12,466 bases of DNA, taken from NCBI GenBank assembly GCA_039930985.1, contig JBDTSV010000056.1:1-12466 (forward strand), written 5' to 3'. Shown in pieces: positions 1 through 7,126 of this stretch. Position numbers and translations under genes: made by a program. Below the pieces are notes generated by a model. The model was not told the DNA's origin, did no database searches, and was given only the letters and a program-made list of their open reading frames with translations. This DNA is from CADEED01 sp039930985 (lineage in GTDB: Bacteria > Pseudomonadota > Gammaproteobacteria > Steroidobacterales > Steroidobacteraceae). Positions within the stretch are counted from its first letter, which is position 1. Every line of letters starts with the position of its first letter.

Positions 1-37
1 GAGGCTCACGGACCAGAAAGTCTGCAACTTCAGGATT

Positions 38-757
38 TCAGTTCTTGACTACCAGCGACGCCGGCAGCACGCCGGTCGCCTGCGGGTCGATATCCCCGCC
101 CACAAAACCCACGTGCCGCGCGATGTTTCGCGCGTGGTCGCCGATGCGTTCGAGCGAACGCATGATGAAGGCCGCTTCGATCGCCGCCTGCACCTGGCGC
201 GCGTCTTCCATGGCGCGCGTGAGGATCCGGCGCAACGCGGCGGCGTACTCGGCGTCCATTTCCTGATCCTGGTGAATGACCGCGGCCGCGGCCACCGGAT
301 CCAGGCGGTCGAATGCCTGAAGCGCCGCGCGAATCATCAACACCGCAAGTCGGCCCAGCTGCCGCGCCTCGCGCGCGGTGGCCGCGCCCGGACGAAAACC
401 ATTCGATTCCGAATCGGCGAGAACCGCGAGCGCCAGCTTCTTGGCTTCATCGGCGGCGCGTTCGAGTTCGGTCACCACCTTGTCGATGGCGAACACGGCG
501 CGCAGGTCCTGCGCCATCGGCTGGCGTCTGGCGATCAACTGCAGCGCCGCCTCTTCGATCTCCGCGTCGTACAGATTGATCTTGCGTTCGCGTTCGAGGA
601 CCAGCGTCGCCGCGGAGCGATCCCAGGTCGAATACGCGGTCACCGCGAGCTGCACCTGGTCGATGACCAGCGCGCCCATGGCCACCGCCTGAACGTGCAG
701 CGACGACAGGTCGCCGTCGAATGCACGGGCGGTGTGGCCTTCGAGACTCAGTGACAT
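38..757 (-). CDS. phoU: PhoU paralogue at the end of the pst operon
   Basis: Phosphate signalling regulator of the PhoU family (239 aa), a cytoplasmic all-helical protein that links the Pst importer to the PhoR kinase and keeps the Pho regulon off when phosphate is plentiful. The two PhoU repeats are visible. The second carries the canonical metal-binding motif ERIGDHARNI (E203, D207). The first has ERAADEA (E99, D103) in place of ERIGD: the acidic residues remain but the Ile-Gly is lost. It starts 15 bases after the pstB stop and is the last Pst gene, the classical pstSCAB-phoU order. No clear Shine-Dalgarno precedes the ATG, so translational coupling to pstB is likely. It is clearly diverged from the second phoU at 11360-12088. 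The stop is 37 bases from the window edge, so what follows is unknown. Confidence 0.93.
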   Translation of the reverse strand: MSLSLEGHTARAFDGDLSSLHVQAVAMGALVIDQVQLAVTAYSTWDRSAATLVLERERKINLYDAEIEEAALQLIARRQPMAQDLRAVFAIDKVVTELERAADEAKKLALAVLADSESNGFRPGAATAREARQLGRLAVLMIRAALQAFDRLDPVAAAAVIHQDQEMDAEYAAALRRILTRAMEDARQVQAAIEAAFIMRSLERIGDHARNIARHVGFVGGDIDPQATGVLPASLVVKN

Positions 758-772
758 GACGGTAGTTAGCGC

Positions 773-1651
773 CTAACCGAAGCGGCCGGTGATGTAGTCT
801 TCGGTGAGCCGGTGGCGCGGATTGGTGAAGATGCGGTCCGTTTCGCCCACTTCGATGAGATCTCCGAGATGGAAATAGGCGGTGCGCTGCGACACGCGCG
901 CCGCCTGCTGCATCGAGTGCGTGACGATCACGATCGCATAACTCTGCTTCAGCTCTTCCATGAGGTCTTCGATGCGCGCCGTGGCGATCGGATCGAGCGC
1001 CGAACAGGGCTCGTCCATGAGGATCACTTCCGGATTGATGGCAATCGTGCGCGCGATGCACAGCCGCTGCTGCTGGCCGCCGCTCAACGAAGTGCCAGGC
1101 TGCGCGAGCCGGTCTTTGACTTCTTCCCACAGGCCGGCGCGCTGCAGGGAGCTGTGCACGATTTCGTCGAGCTCGACGCGATCGCCGGCGAGCCCGTGGA
1201 TGCGTGGGCCATAGGCAACGTTTTCATAAATGGACTTGGGAAATGGATTCGGCTTCTGGAACACCATGCCCACTCGTGCGCGTAGCTGGACCACGTCCTG
1301 TTTCTTGTCGTGGATGTCCTTGCCATCGAGCAGGATCGATCCCTCGACGCGCGCACCGACAATGGTGTCGTTCATGCGGTTGAGGCAACGAAGAAAGGTC
1401 GACTTGCCGCAGCCAGAGGGGCCGATCATCGCCAGCACCTGGTTCTTGCCGATGTCGATGCCGAGCTTCTTGATGGCCTGCTTCTCGCCGTAGAACACGT
1501 CGACGTCGCGGCAGCTGAAGATCGGATCGTCGACGACGATGTTGCCGACGGTCTTGCCGGCCTCGACGTTTTCCGGCACCGACGGCGGTTCCGATGTCCG
1601 GCTACTCGGCTTCAGGTTGATACCAGCTCGTTCCACTTGTGCCGCTTCCAT
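773..1651 (-). CDS. pstB: Phosphate ABC transporter ATP-binding protein PstB
   Basis: ATPase subunit of the PstSCAB importer, bound to the cytoplasmic face of PstC/PstA. Numbering from the ATG at 1651, it has Walker A GPSGCGKST (77-85), the Q-loop glutamine (132), the signature LSGGQ (189-193), Walker B VILMDEP with catalytic E214, and switch H245. I chose ATG 1651: it lies 4 bases after the pstA stop, and a GGTGA ribosome site overlaps that stop. An in-frame TTG at 1672, inside pstA, would add 7 residues but has no better ribosome site. About 40 residues, polar and rich in Ser, Pro and Glu, precede the ABC domain, so the protein (292 aa) is longer than E. coli PstB (257 aa). The extension's role is unknown. 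A TAG stop lies 15 bases before phoU. Confidence 0.96.
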   Translation of the reverse strand: MEAAQVERAGINLKPSSRTSEPPSVPENVEAGKTVGNIVVDDPIFSCRDVDVFYGEKQAIKKLGIDIGKNQVLAMIGPSGCGKSTFLRCLNRMNDTIVGARVEGSILLDGKDIHDKKQDVVQLRARVGMVFQKPNPFPKSIYENVAYGPRIHGLAGDRVELDEIVHSSLQRAGLWEEVKDRLAQPGTSLSGGQQQRLCIARTIAINPEVILMDEPCSALDPIATARIEDLMEELKQSYAIVIVTHSMQQAARVSQRTAYFHLGDLIEVGETDRIFTNPRHRLTEDYITGRFG

Positions 1652-1655
1652 ATTT

Positions 1656-2981
1656 TCACCAACGTCGTTCAAATCGTTTACGAAGGATTACCGCGGTGGT
1701 ATTCATGACCACGAGAAAGATCAGCAGCACGATGATCGCGCCCGAAGTTTTCTCGACGAAACCGCGTTCCGGACTGTCCGACCACAGATAGACCTGCACC
1801 GGCAAAGCGGTGGCGGCGTCAGTGACTCCCTTGGGAATGTCGACGATGAACGCGACCATGCCGATCATGAGAAGAGGAGCGCTCTCGCCGAGCGCGCGCG
1901 CCATGCCAATGATGGTGCCGGTGAGCATCCCGGGCATCGCCAACGGCAACACGTGGTGCGCCACCATCTGTATTTTCGAGGCGCCCATGCCGAGCGCGGC
2001 CTCGCGAATCGACGGCGGCACGGCTTTGAGAGCCGCGCGCGACGCGATGATGATGGTCGGCAGCGTCAGCAGCGTGAGCACCATCGCGCCCACCAGCGGC
2101 GCCGATCGTGGCAGGCCGAAGAAGCCAATGAACACCGCGAGTCCCAGCAGGCCGAAGACGATCGACGGCACTGCGGCCAGATTGTTGATGTTCACCTCGA
2201 TGAGATCGGTCCAGCGATTGCGATGCGCGAACTCCTCGAGGTAGACAGCCGTCGCGACGCCGATCGGAAACGACAGCAGCAGCGTCAACGCCAGCATGAA
2301 GAAGGAGCCGACCACCGCGCCCCAGATGCCGGCGTTTTCCGGCTCGCGCGAATCGCCGCCGGTCACGAAGGTCCTGTTGAACTTCAGCGCCAGCGCGCCG
2401 TCGGCGCGCAACTGGTCGATCCAGGCGAGCTGCTGGTCCGAGAGCGGCCGCTCCGCTTCGGGCAGGTTGCGATCGATGTGCCCTTTCTGCAGCAGATCCA
2501 CGGCATCACTGGCGAGTATCCAGCGCTCTTCGGTGGTGCCGATCAAAGCGGGATCCGCGACGACTCGCTTCTGCAGATCGAAGGCCGCGCTGCCGCTCGC
2601 CAGACGCGTCAGTTCGCGCGTGGCCACGCGCCCCTCGACTTCCGGGAACCTGGCCTTGAGCGCGGCGCGAATCACGGCTGGGTAGTCCGCGGCCCGCAGC
2701 TCCTCCACGTTGCGATTGCCCGATGGGTCGATGACCTGCGGGTCGTAGTAAATCGGCAGCTTCAGCTGCGTCTGCTGGAACGCGCCCAGGCCATTCGAGA
2801 AAATCACGAAAAACAGGTAAACCAGGAACGCCATGCCCGCGGTGACCGCGGCGAAGCCGTAAGCGCGGAAGCGCCGCTCGGCCCAATAGCGCCGCCGCAG
2901 GCTGCGCGCGACGATCTCTTGAGTCTCCTGCGGCGTGTGGCGCGGCTTATTCGTATTGTTCACGGTATTTCCTGACGACAT
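1656..2981 (-). CDS. pstA: Phosphate ABC transporter permease PstA with large periplasmic N-terminal domain
   Basis: Inner-membrane permease of the Pst importer (441 aa). The order is a basic cytoplasmic N-terminus, one membrane segment (about 43-63), a soluble periplasmic stretch (about 65-215) of the DUF3333 type found in long PstA proteins, then the transport domain with several hydrophobic segments (about 218 onward). The EAA loop that docks to PstB is at 326-346 (REAALGMGASK). E. coli PstA (296 aa) lacks the soluble insert. The 5' end overlaps pstC. ATG 2981 gives a 35-base overlap but has no ribosome site. GTG 2963, residue 7, has AGGA 6 bases upstream and may be the real start. The stop codon overlaps the pstB ribosome site, so the pst genes are translationally coupled. 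Confidence 0.95.
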   Translation of the reverse strand: MSSGNTVNNTNKPRHTPQETQEIVARSLRRRYWAERRFRAYGFAAVTAGMAFLVYLFFVIFSNGLGAFQQTQLKLPIYYDPQVIDPSGNRNVEELRAADYPAVIRAALKARFPEVEGRVATRELTRLASGSAAFDLQKRVVADPALIGTTEERWILASDAVDLLQKGHIDRNLPEAERPLSDQQLAWIDQLRADGALALKFNRTFVTGGDSREPENAGIWGAVVGSFFMLALTLLLSFPIGVATAVYLEEFAHRNRWTDLIEVNINNLAAVPSIVFGLLGLAVFIGFFGLPRSAPLVGAMVLTLLTLPTIIIASRAALKAVPPSIREAALGMGASKIQMVAHHVLPLAMPGMLTGTIIGMARALGESAPLLMIGMVAFIVDIPKGVTDAATALPVQVYLWSDSPERGFVEKTSGAIIVLLIFLVVMNTTAVILRKRFERRW

Positions 2982-4335
2982 GCAGCGCGATCACGTTGAG
3001 CGCCAGTGTGACGAGGAACAGCACCAGGCCGAGCGCGAACGCCGCGAGCGTCTTCGGGCTGTCGAACTCCTGGTCGCCGACCAGCAAGGTCACGATCTGG
3101 ACGGTGACCGTGGTCACCGCCTCGAGGGGATTGGCGGTGAGGTTGGCGGCGAGTCCCGCCGCCATGACCACGATCATGGTCTCGCCGATGGCGCGCGACA
3201 CGGCCAGCAACACTCCACCAACGATACCGGGCAACGCAGCGCGCATCACCACCTGCTTGATGGTTTCCGATCGCGTCGCGCCGAGCGCGTAGGCGCCGTC
3301 GCGCAACGACTGCGGCACTGCGCTGATCATGTCGTCGGCCAGCGAGGAAACGAAGGGGATGATCATGATGCCCATGACGAAGCCGGCCGCGAGCGCACTC
3401 TCCGAGGCGACGTTGAGACCGAGACTCTCGCCCCAGCCGCGTAACGCGGGACCAATGGTCAATGCGGCGAAGAATCCATAGACGACCGTCGGAACACCCG
3501 CCAGCACTTCGAGAAGGGGCTTGGCGAAGGTGCGGAATCGCGGGTGGGCGTATTCGGCCAGGTAGATAGCCGAGAACAGCCCGATGGGCACGGCGATGAC
3601 CATGGCGATGAAGGAAATGAGCGCCGTGCCGGCAAACAGCGGTACGGCACCGAATGAACCCGAAGAACCCACCTGGTCCGCGCGGATGGCCATCTGTGGG
3701 CTCCACGAGGTCCCAAAGAGGAAATCGATGGGCGAGATGATCGAGAAGAAACGGAAGGCCTCGAAGGCCACCGAGGCGACGATGCCGATGGTCGTGAAGA
3801 CCGCGATCGTCGAGCACCCGATCAGCAGCCACTCGATCACGCGTTCGACGGTATTGCGCGCGCGCAGCTCGGCAGTGATACGCGAGCGAATCACGATCAC
3901 CGCCACGATCGACATCACCATGACCAGCACGGTGAGCGCCATGCGGCTGATGCCGCGCAGTTGCAGGTACTCGGCGGAAGCCGCACGCACGGCCTCGCTG
4001 ACGGTCGCTGCCGGTACGTTGCCCGCGACCAGATTGCGGACGTCATTCATGACCAGCGACAGATCGTTCGCTGGCAGGTCACGCACGCCGGCCGGCAGAT
4101 GATCGGTAATCAGCCGCAGGATGATGGCGTCCTGAAAAGCCAGCCAGAGCCCGATGACCGCGAGCGCCGGCAATGCGCACCACAACGCCGTCATGAGTCC
4201 GTAGTGACCCGGCAGCGAATGCAGGTGACGGACGCCGCGACTGCCGCCAACCAGGGCGAGTGAGCGCGTCTTTCCGATCCAGAACGCGCCCACGGACAAC
4301 AGGGTCAGGGCAATCAGTAAGGCCGCCGGAGTCAT
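2947..4335 (-). CDS. pstC: Phosphate ABC transporter permease PstC (long form)
   Basis: Second membrane subunit of the Pst importer (462 aa), which pairs with PstA to form the phosphate channel. Residues 1-20 and about 46-68 are hydrophobic, then comes a soluble stretch (about 70-128), then further membrane segments. The transport core (about 225-455) contains the EAA loop (DGAYALGATRSETIK, 346-360) and RAIGETM (381-387). E. coli PstC is 319 aa, so the extra N-terminal part belongs to the long PstC subfamily that usually accompanies DUF3333-type PstA, as here. The ATG at 4335 has no strong ribosome site. Its mRNA leader contains a 16-bp hairpin (4365-4399), and a PhoB-box-like repeat lies at 4419-4436. 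pstC may therefore have its own Pho-controlled promoter as well as read-through from pstS and the porin. Confidence 0.95.
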   Translation of the reverse strand: MTPAALLIALTLLSVGAFWIGKTRSLALVGGSRGVRHLHSLPGHYGLMTALWCALPALAVIGLWLAFQDAIILRLITDHLPAGVRDLPANDLSLVMNDVRNLVAGNVPAATVSEAVRAASAEYLQLRGISRMALTVLVMVMSIVAVIVIRSRITAELRARNTVERVIEWLLIGCSTIAVFTTIGIVASVAFEAFRFFSIISPIDFLFGTSWSPQMAIRADQVGSSGSFGAVPLFAGTALISFIAMVIAVPIGLFSAIYLAEYAHPRFRTFAKPLLEVLAGVPTVVYGFFAALTIGPALRGWGESLGLNVASESALAAGFVMGIMIIPFVSSLADDMISAVPQSLRDGAYALGATRSETIKQVVMRAALPGIVGGVLLAVSRAIGETMIVVMAAGLAANLTANPLEAVTTVTVQIVTLLVGDQEFDSPKTLAAFALGLVLFLVTLALNVIALHVVRKYREQYE

Positions 4336-4364
4336 ACGTGTTTATCGGTTTCCTGGCAGGTCGC

Positions 4365-4399
4365 GAGCCCGCGCAGCCGGTATCCGGCTGTGCGGGCTC
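4365..4399 (-). other. Strong hairpin in the pstC leader
   Basis: Inverted repeat with an 8-bp arm GAGCCCGC, one mismatch, a 7-bp arm CAGCCGG, the 3-base loop TAT, and the matching arms. In the minus-strand RNA the single irregular position is A/C; in a plus-strand RNA it would be G/U. No T-tract follows on the minus strand, so an intrinsic terminator in the direction of pstC is unlikely. It lies between the porin and pstC, 29 bases before the pstC ATG. A role in mRNA stability or in reducing read-through is an inference. Confidence 0.7.
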
Positions 4400-4418
4400 C
4401 TCTGTTTAACGCCGCTTT

Positions 4419-4436
4419 GTTACGGCTTCGTGAAAA
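4419..4436 (-). promoter_or_regulatory. Candidate PhoB box upstream of pstC
   Basis: Read on the minus strand: TTTTCAC, spacer GAAG, CCGTAAC, then AAAG. The half-sites match CTGTCAY at 5 of 7 positions each and are exactly 11 bp apart, as in the PhoB box. The spacer and start of the second half-site (GAAG-CCGT) are identical to the better box before phoU (12143-12160). A weak -10 (TAAACA) follows 10 bases downstream. The first half-site uses the T-run of the porin terminator hairpin. By sequence match alone it is only suggestive. Confidence 0.4.
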
Positions 4437-4462
4437 CACTGCGGCGACGTCCGTGTCACCGC
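4433..4462 (-). terminator. Possible intrinsic terminator after the porin gene
   Basis: On the minus strand, 10 bases after the porin stop, GCGGTGAC pairs with GTCGCCGC (8 pairs, one U/G) around a 6-base loop. AGTGTTTT follows. The stem is GC-rich but the T-run is only four bases, so termination is probably partial. Confidence 0.5.
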
Positions 4463-4472
4463 GATGCAGGAC

Positions 4473-5843
4473 TTAGAACTTGAAGTTCAGATCCAGCTGT
4501 AAGCGCTTGTAATCACGATCAAAGATGCCATTGATTACGGTCGTGTCATACGGTGCCGGTGTGCCCTCGTTGAATACCGTGACCGACTGCGGGACGTCGT
4601 TCGAGAGGTCGTTCAGGAACAGGGTGGCATTGAGAGTCCAGTTGCGGGCGACCGTGTAGCCGCCGCGCAAGGCGAAGCCCTTGGTGTCGGTGTTGCCGTC
4701 GCCGAAGTCCGAATCGAGCAACTGGCCGAACAACGCGTCCTTCTCGACCTGCTGATAGAGCAGTCCGAGTTCCCAGGTGCCCTTGACCGCCGAGGCGGCG
4801 CCGTAACTGACGCCCGCCGAGTACGCGGTGTCTAACTTCTCACCCGCCGTCGGGTTCACTTCCGCCGCCGTGTTCTGTGCGTAGTCCATGAAGAAGCGCA
4901 GAGGCTTGCCATTCACCGATGTCGTCAGGTCACCAAACACTTCCATGATGTCGTAGTCGGACAGCAGGCAGGCGGTTCCGGCCGCGAGCGTACGGCTGCA
5001 TCCCGTGGTGGTGGTCGTGTTACCGAACGAGGAACCACCGAACAGCGGGTTGTATCCCTGCACGCCGTCGAAGTTGAAATACGAAGCGGCCACCGTCAGC
5101 TTCACGGAGTCGGAGAACGGAATCTTATAACCGACCTGCGCGCCGAACATGATCGAGTCCGTGTTGGTGGTGGCGGTCGTGTTGCCGAACGACAAGGCGC
5201 GCTCCGCGAGCCAGTCATAAAACGTGGCGGCAAAGAAGTTACCCGTCGCGTAGTTGACCGAGATGCCTTCCGGATTCACGTCGCTGTCGTAGAACAGGCC
5301 AGGTGAACGCGTCCAGCCGTATTTCTGCTTGCCGGCCGTGACTTTCAAGGCAGCGTTCGGCGCCCAGGTGACATACGCGAGGTCGAGGTCGAAATCCTTG
5401 CGTGCATTCTGTCCGTCCATCGTCTGGTTGCCAGAGCGGGGATCCGTGCTGCCCGTGGTGATGGCGAACTGGCCGGTGAGCGTGTCGTTGACGCGGAACA
5501 TCGCGTTGAGGCGGGCGCGGATGCGGTCGCGCTGGCGATTTCGATCAACGTACTGCACCTCGAAGGATTCGTTGCGGTAACGCAGGTCACCATTGAACGA
5601 CAGGCGCGCGTTGCCTTGCGCGACGACGTCGGCGGTGTGGTCGGCCGTGGCCTGCGCCTCGTCGACCGTCTTTTTCGTCTGGGTCTGCGCCTTTTCGAGC
5701 TGGTCTATCTTCGCCGAGAGAGCTGCCAACTGCGCCTTGAGCGCCTCGATATCGGCGCTTTGCGCGAACGCGGGCACCGGGGCGAGCGCCGCGGCGCCGA
5801 AGATGGCGCCGGCGACGGCCAGTGAGATGAGATTGCGTTTCAT
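4473..5843 (-). CDS. Outer-membrane porin within the pst operon
   Basis: Predicted beta-barrel outer-membrane porin (456 aa), presumably letting phosphate or other anions cross the outer membrane to PstS. The ATG at 5843 starts a clear signal peptide (basic MKRN, hydrophobic core, cleavage after AFA at about residue 26). A charged coiled-coil segment follows (about 30-70, an ADIEALKAQL-type heptad pattern), like the periplasmic trimerisation helix of some porins. The rest alternates polar and aromatic residues and ends in LDLNFKF, a typical terminal barrel strand closing on Phe. It resembles the 'putative porin' (Porin_5-like) group more than OprP/OprO, but I cannot confirm the family by search. 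The reading frame stays open to 5933, but those residues are not signal-like and the extension was rejected. The phosphate link is inferred from its position between pstS and pstC. Confidence 0.85.
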   Translation of the reverse strand: MKRNLISLAVAGAIFGAAALAPVPAFAQSADIEALKAQLAALSAKIDQLEKAQTQTKKTVDEAQATADHTADVVAQGNARLSFNGDLRYRNESFEVQYVDRNRQRDRIRARLNAMFRVNDTLTGQFAITTGSTDPRSGNQTMDGQNARKDFDLDLAYVTWAPNAALKVTAGKQKYGWTRSPGLFYDSDVNPEGISVNYATGNFFAATFYDWLAERALSFGNTTATTNTDSIMFGAQVGYKIPFSDSVKLTVAASYFNFDGVQGYNPLFGGSSFGNTTTTTGCSRTLAAGTACLLSDYDIMEVFGDLTTSVNGKPLRFFMDYAQNTAAEVNPTAGEKLDTAYSAGVSYGAASAVKGTWELGLLYQQVEKDALFGQLLDSDFGDGNTDTKGFALRGGYTVARNWTLNATLFLNDLSNDVPQSVTVFNEGTPAPYDTTVINGIFDRDYKRLQLDLNFKF

Positions 5844-5900
5844 GATGTGTTGTTCTCTAGCTATTTCTGAATTGCGTTTGTCATACGTGGAACCGGTGAC

Positions 5901-5929
5901 GGCGCACGGAGCGGAAAGCTCCGCGCACC
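5901..5929 (-). other. Hairpin between pstS and the porin gene
   Basis: Minus-strand RNA forms a 12-bp stem (GGTGCGCGGAGC with GCTCCGTGCGCC, including two G/U pairs) around the loop TTTCC, starting 9 bases after the pstS stop. No T-run follows, so it is not a standard intrinsic terminator. Such 3' structures often protect the upstream mRNA, which would fit the need for far more PstS than membrane subunits; that role is inferred. Confidence 0.65.
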
Positions 5930-5938
5930 ACAAGCCGG

Positions 5939-6991
5939 TTAGAGTTTGACGGGCTTCAATGCCTTGGCGTCGTCGCGGATCTTGCCGATCTCGGACTTGG
6001 CCGGAGGAATCAGGCCCTTGTCGGCGAGATATCCTTCCTCGCCCAGCGCCTTCTCGCTGGTGTACTCGGCGATGAATTCCTCGATGCCCGGGATCACCTT
6101 GACGTGCGCTTTCTTCACGTAGATGAACAGTGGGCGCGAGGCGGGATATTTGCCCGAGGCAACCGTCTCGAACGTCGGGGTGACACCATCGACGATCGCG
6201 CCCTTCAGCTTGTCGAGGTTTTCCTCGAGGAAGCTGTAGCCGAATACACCCACCGCATCCTTGTTGGCGCCTAACTTCTGCACGATGAGGTTGTCGTTCT
6301 CGCCGGCTTCGATGTACGCGCCGTCTTCACGGATGCTGTCGCAGGCGCGCTTGAAGCGCGGCTCGTCCTGATCACGCAGGGCGTTGAGCCAGGCGAAGGT
6401 GCGGCAGCCTGCTTCCATGTAGAGCTCGGCAAACGAATCGCGCGTGCCGGAGGTCGGCGGCGGGCCGAGCACTTCGATCTTCGCGGCCGGCAGTGTCTTG
6501 TTGACATCCTTCCAGGTGGTGTACGGGTTCGGGATCAGCGTGCTCGGATTCGCCGGATCCGGAACGGTCTTCGCCAGCGCCAGGTACACATCCTTGCGCG
6601 TGACGTTCAGTGATGCGCCGGTCTTGTTCTGCGCCAGCACGATGCCGTCGTAGCCGACCTTGATTTCGACGACTTCCTTGACGCCGTTTTGCGCACAGGT
6701 GGCAAGCTCCGCCGGCTTGATGCGGCGAGACGCATTGGCGATGTCGGGATACTGCGGACCGACGCCGTTACAGAAGAGCTTGAGTCCGCCGCCGGTGCCG
6801 GTGCTCTCGACCTTCGGGGTCTTGAACTTGCCGGCCCGGCCAAACTGCTCGGCGACCGTCGTAGTGAACGGATAAACCGTCGAAGAACCAACGATATTGA
6901 TGGAATCGCGCGCCGACTGAGCCTGCGCGTTGACGCTGAGGGCGCAGACGACGCTGGCCGCGAGCGAAGAAATCAGGATTTTGCGAGTCAC
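5939..6991 (-). CDS. pstS: Periplasmic phosphate-binding protein PstS
   Basis: High-affinity phosphate receptor (350 aa) that delivers phosphate to PstC/PstA. A Sec signal peptide ends near AQA (residues 22-24). Phosphate-binding landmarks are GSSTVYPF (35-42), GTGGGL (65-70), ASRRI (87-91) and TSGTRDSF (180-187). The mature protein has four cysteines (C74, C99, C196, C217) that could form two disulfides. The start is GTG at 6991; GGAGG lies 9 bases upstream, and no in-frame ATG does better. It is the first gene of the minus-strand pst cluster and is divergent from dapE. The 135-base gap between them holds a PhoB-box-like repeat (7064-7081), though that repeat reads toward dapE. I see no convincing -10/-35 for pstS. 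Confidence 0.96.
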   Translation of the reverse strand: MTRKILISSLAASVVCALSVNAQAQSARDSINIVGSSTVYPFTTTVAEQFGRAGKFKTPKVESTGTGGGLKLFCNGVGPQYPDIANASRRIKPAELATCAQNGVKEVVEIKVGYDGIVLAQNKTGASLNVTRKDVYLALAKTVPDPANPSTLIPNPYTTWKDVNKTLPAAKIEVLGPPPTSGTRDSFAELYMEAGCRTFAWLNALRDQDEPRFKRACDSIREDGAYIEAGENDNLIVQKLGANKDAVGVFGYSFLEENLDKLKGAIVDGVTPTFETVASGKYPASRPLFIYVKKAHVKVIPGIEEFIAEYTSEKALGEEGYLADKGLIPPAKSEIGKIRDDAKALKPVKL

Positions 6992-7063
6992 GGTGTATTG
7001 CCTCCGGTTGTGACGGGCGGCAATTTATGACTGCAAGGTTGCGGGAATATTTCATTGACCCGG

Positions 7064-7081
7064 TTTTCACGTAACCGTCAT
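7064..7081 (+). promoter_or_regulatory. Candidate PhoB box between pstS and dapE
   Basis: TTTTCAC, spacer GTAA, CCGTCAT, then AAAA. The half-sites match CTGTCAY at 5/7 and 6/7 on an 11-bp period, with AT-rich spacers as expected. It reads toward dapE, while the expected target pstS is on the other strand, 73 bases away. A minus-strand CAGTCAT (7024-7030, 6/7) nearby has a poor partner half-site. The existence of a PhoB site here is likely for a pstS promoter, but its exact position and direction are uncertain. Confidence 0.4.
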
Positions 7082-7089
7082 AAAACTCC

Positions 7090-7118
7090 TTGCTGCTGCA
7101 GGCCCAGTTCCGTATAAC
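7090..7118 (+). promoter_or_regulatory. Sigma-70-type promoter of dapE
   Basis: TTGCTG (3/6 to TTGACA) and TATAAC (5/6 to TATAAT) are separated by exactly 17 bases. The -10 ends 8 bases before the dapE ATG, so transcription should begin at or within a couple of bases of the start codon. Confidence 0.6.
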
Positions 7119-7126
7119 GCGCTCCG

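Noticed and set aside
1652..1672. TTG start of pstB inside pstA
   Set aside because: The ATG at 1651 has a better start codon and a GGTGA site at the right distance.
1539..2975. Long plus-strand open frame (478 codons) opposite pstA and the start of pstB
   Set aside because: It is antisense to well-supported genes, and its product is a low-complexity mix of Arg, His, Gln and Glu with no family features, as expected from a shadow frame in GC-rich DNA.
5874..5901. PhoB-like half-sites before the porin (TTGTCAT on plus, CCGTCAC on minus)
   Set aside because: Neither has a partner half-site 11 bp away that matches at more than 4 of 7 positions.
5844..5933. N-terminal 30-residue extension of the porin
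   Set aside because: It would place the signal peptide inside the protein, and it overlaps the pstS-porin hairpin. ATG 5843 gives a normal signal peptide.
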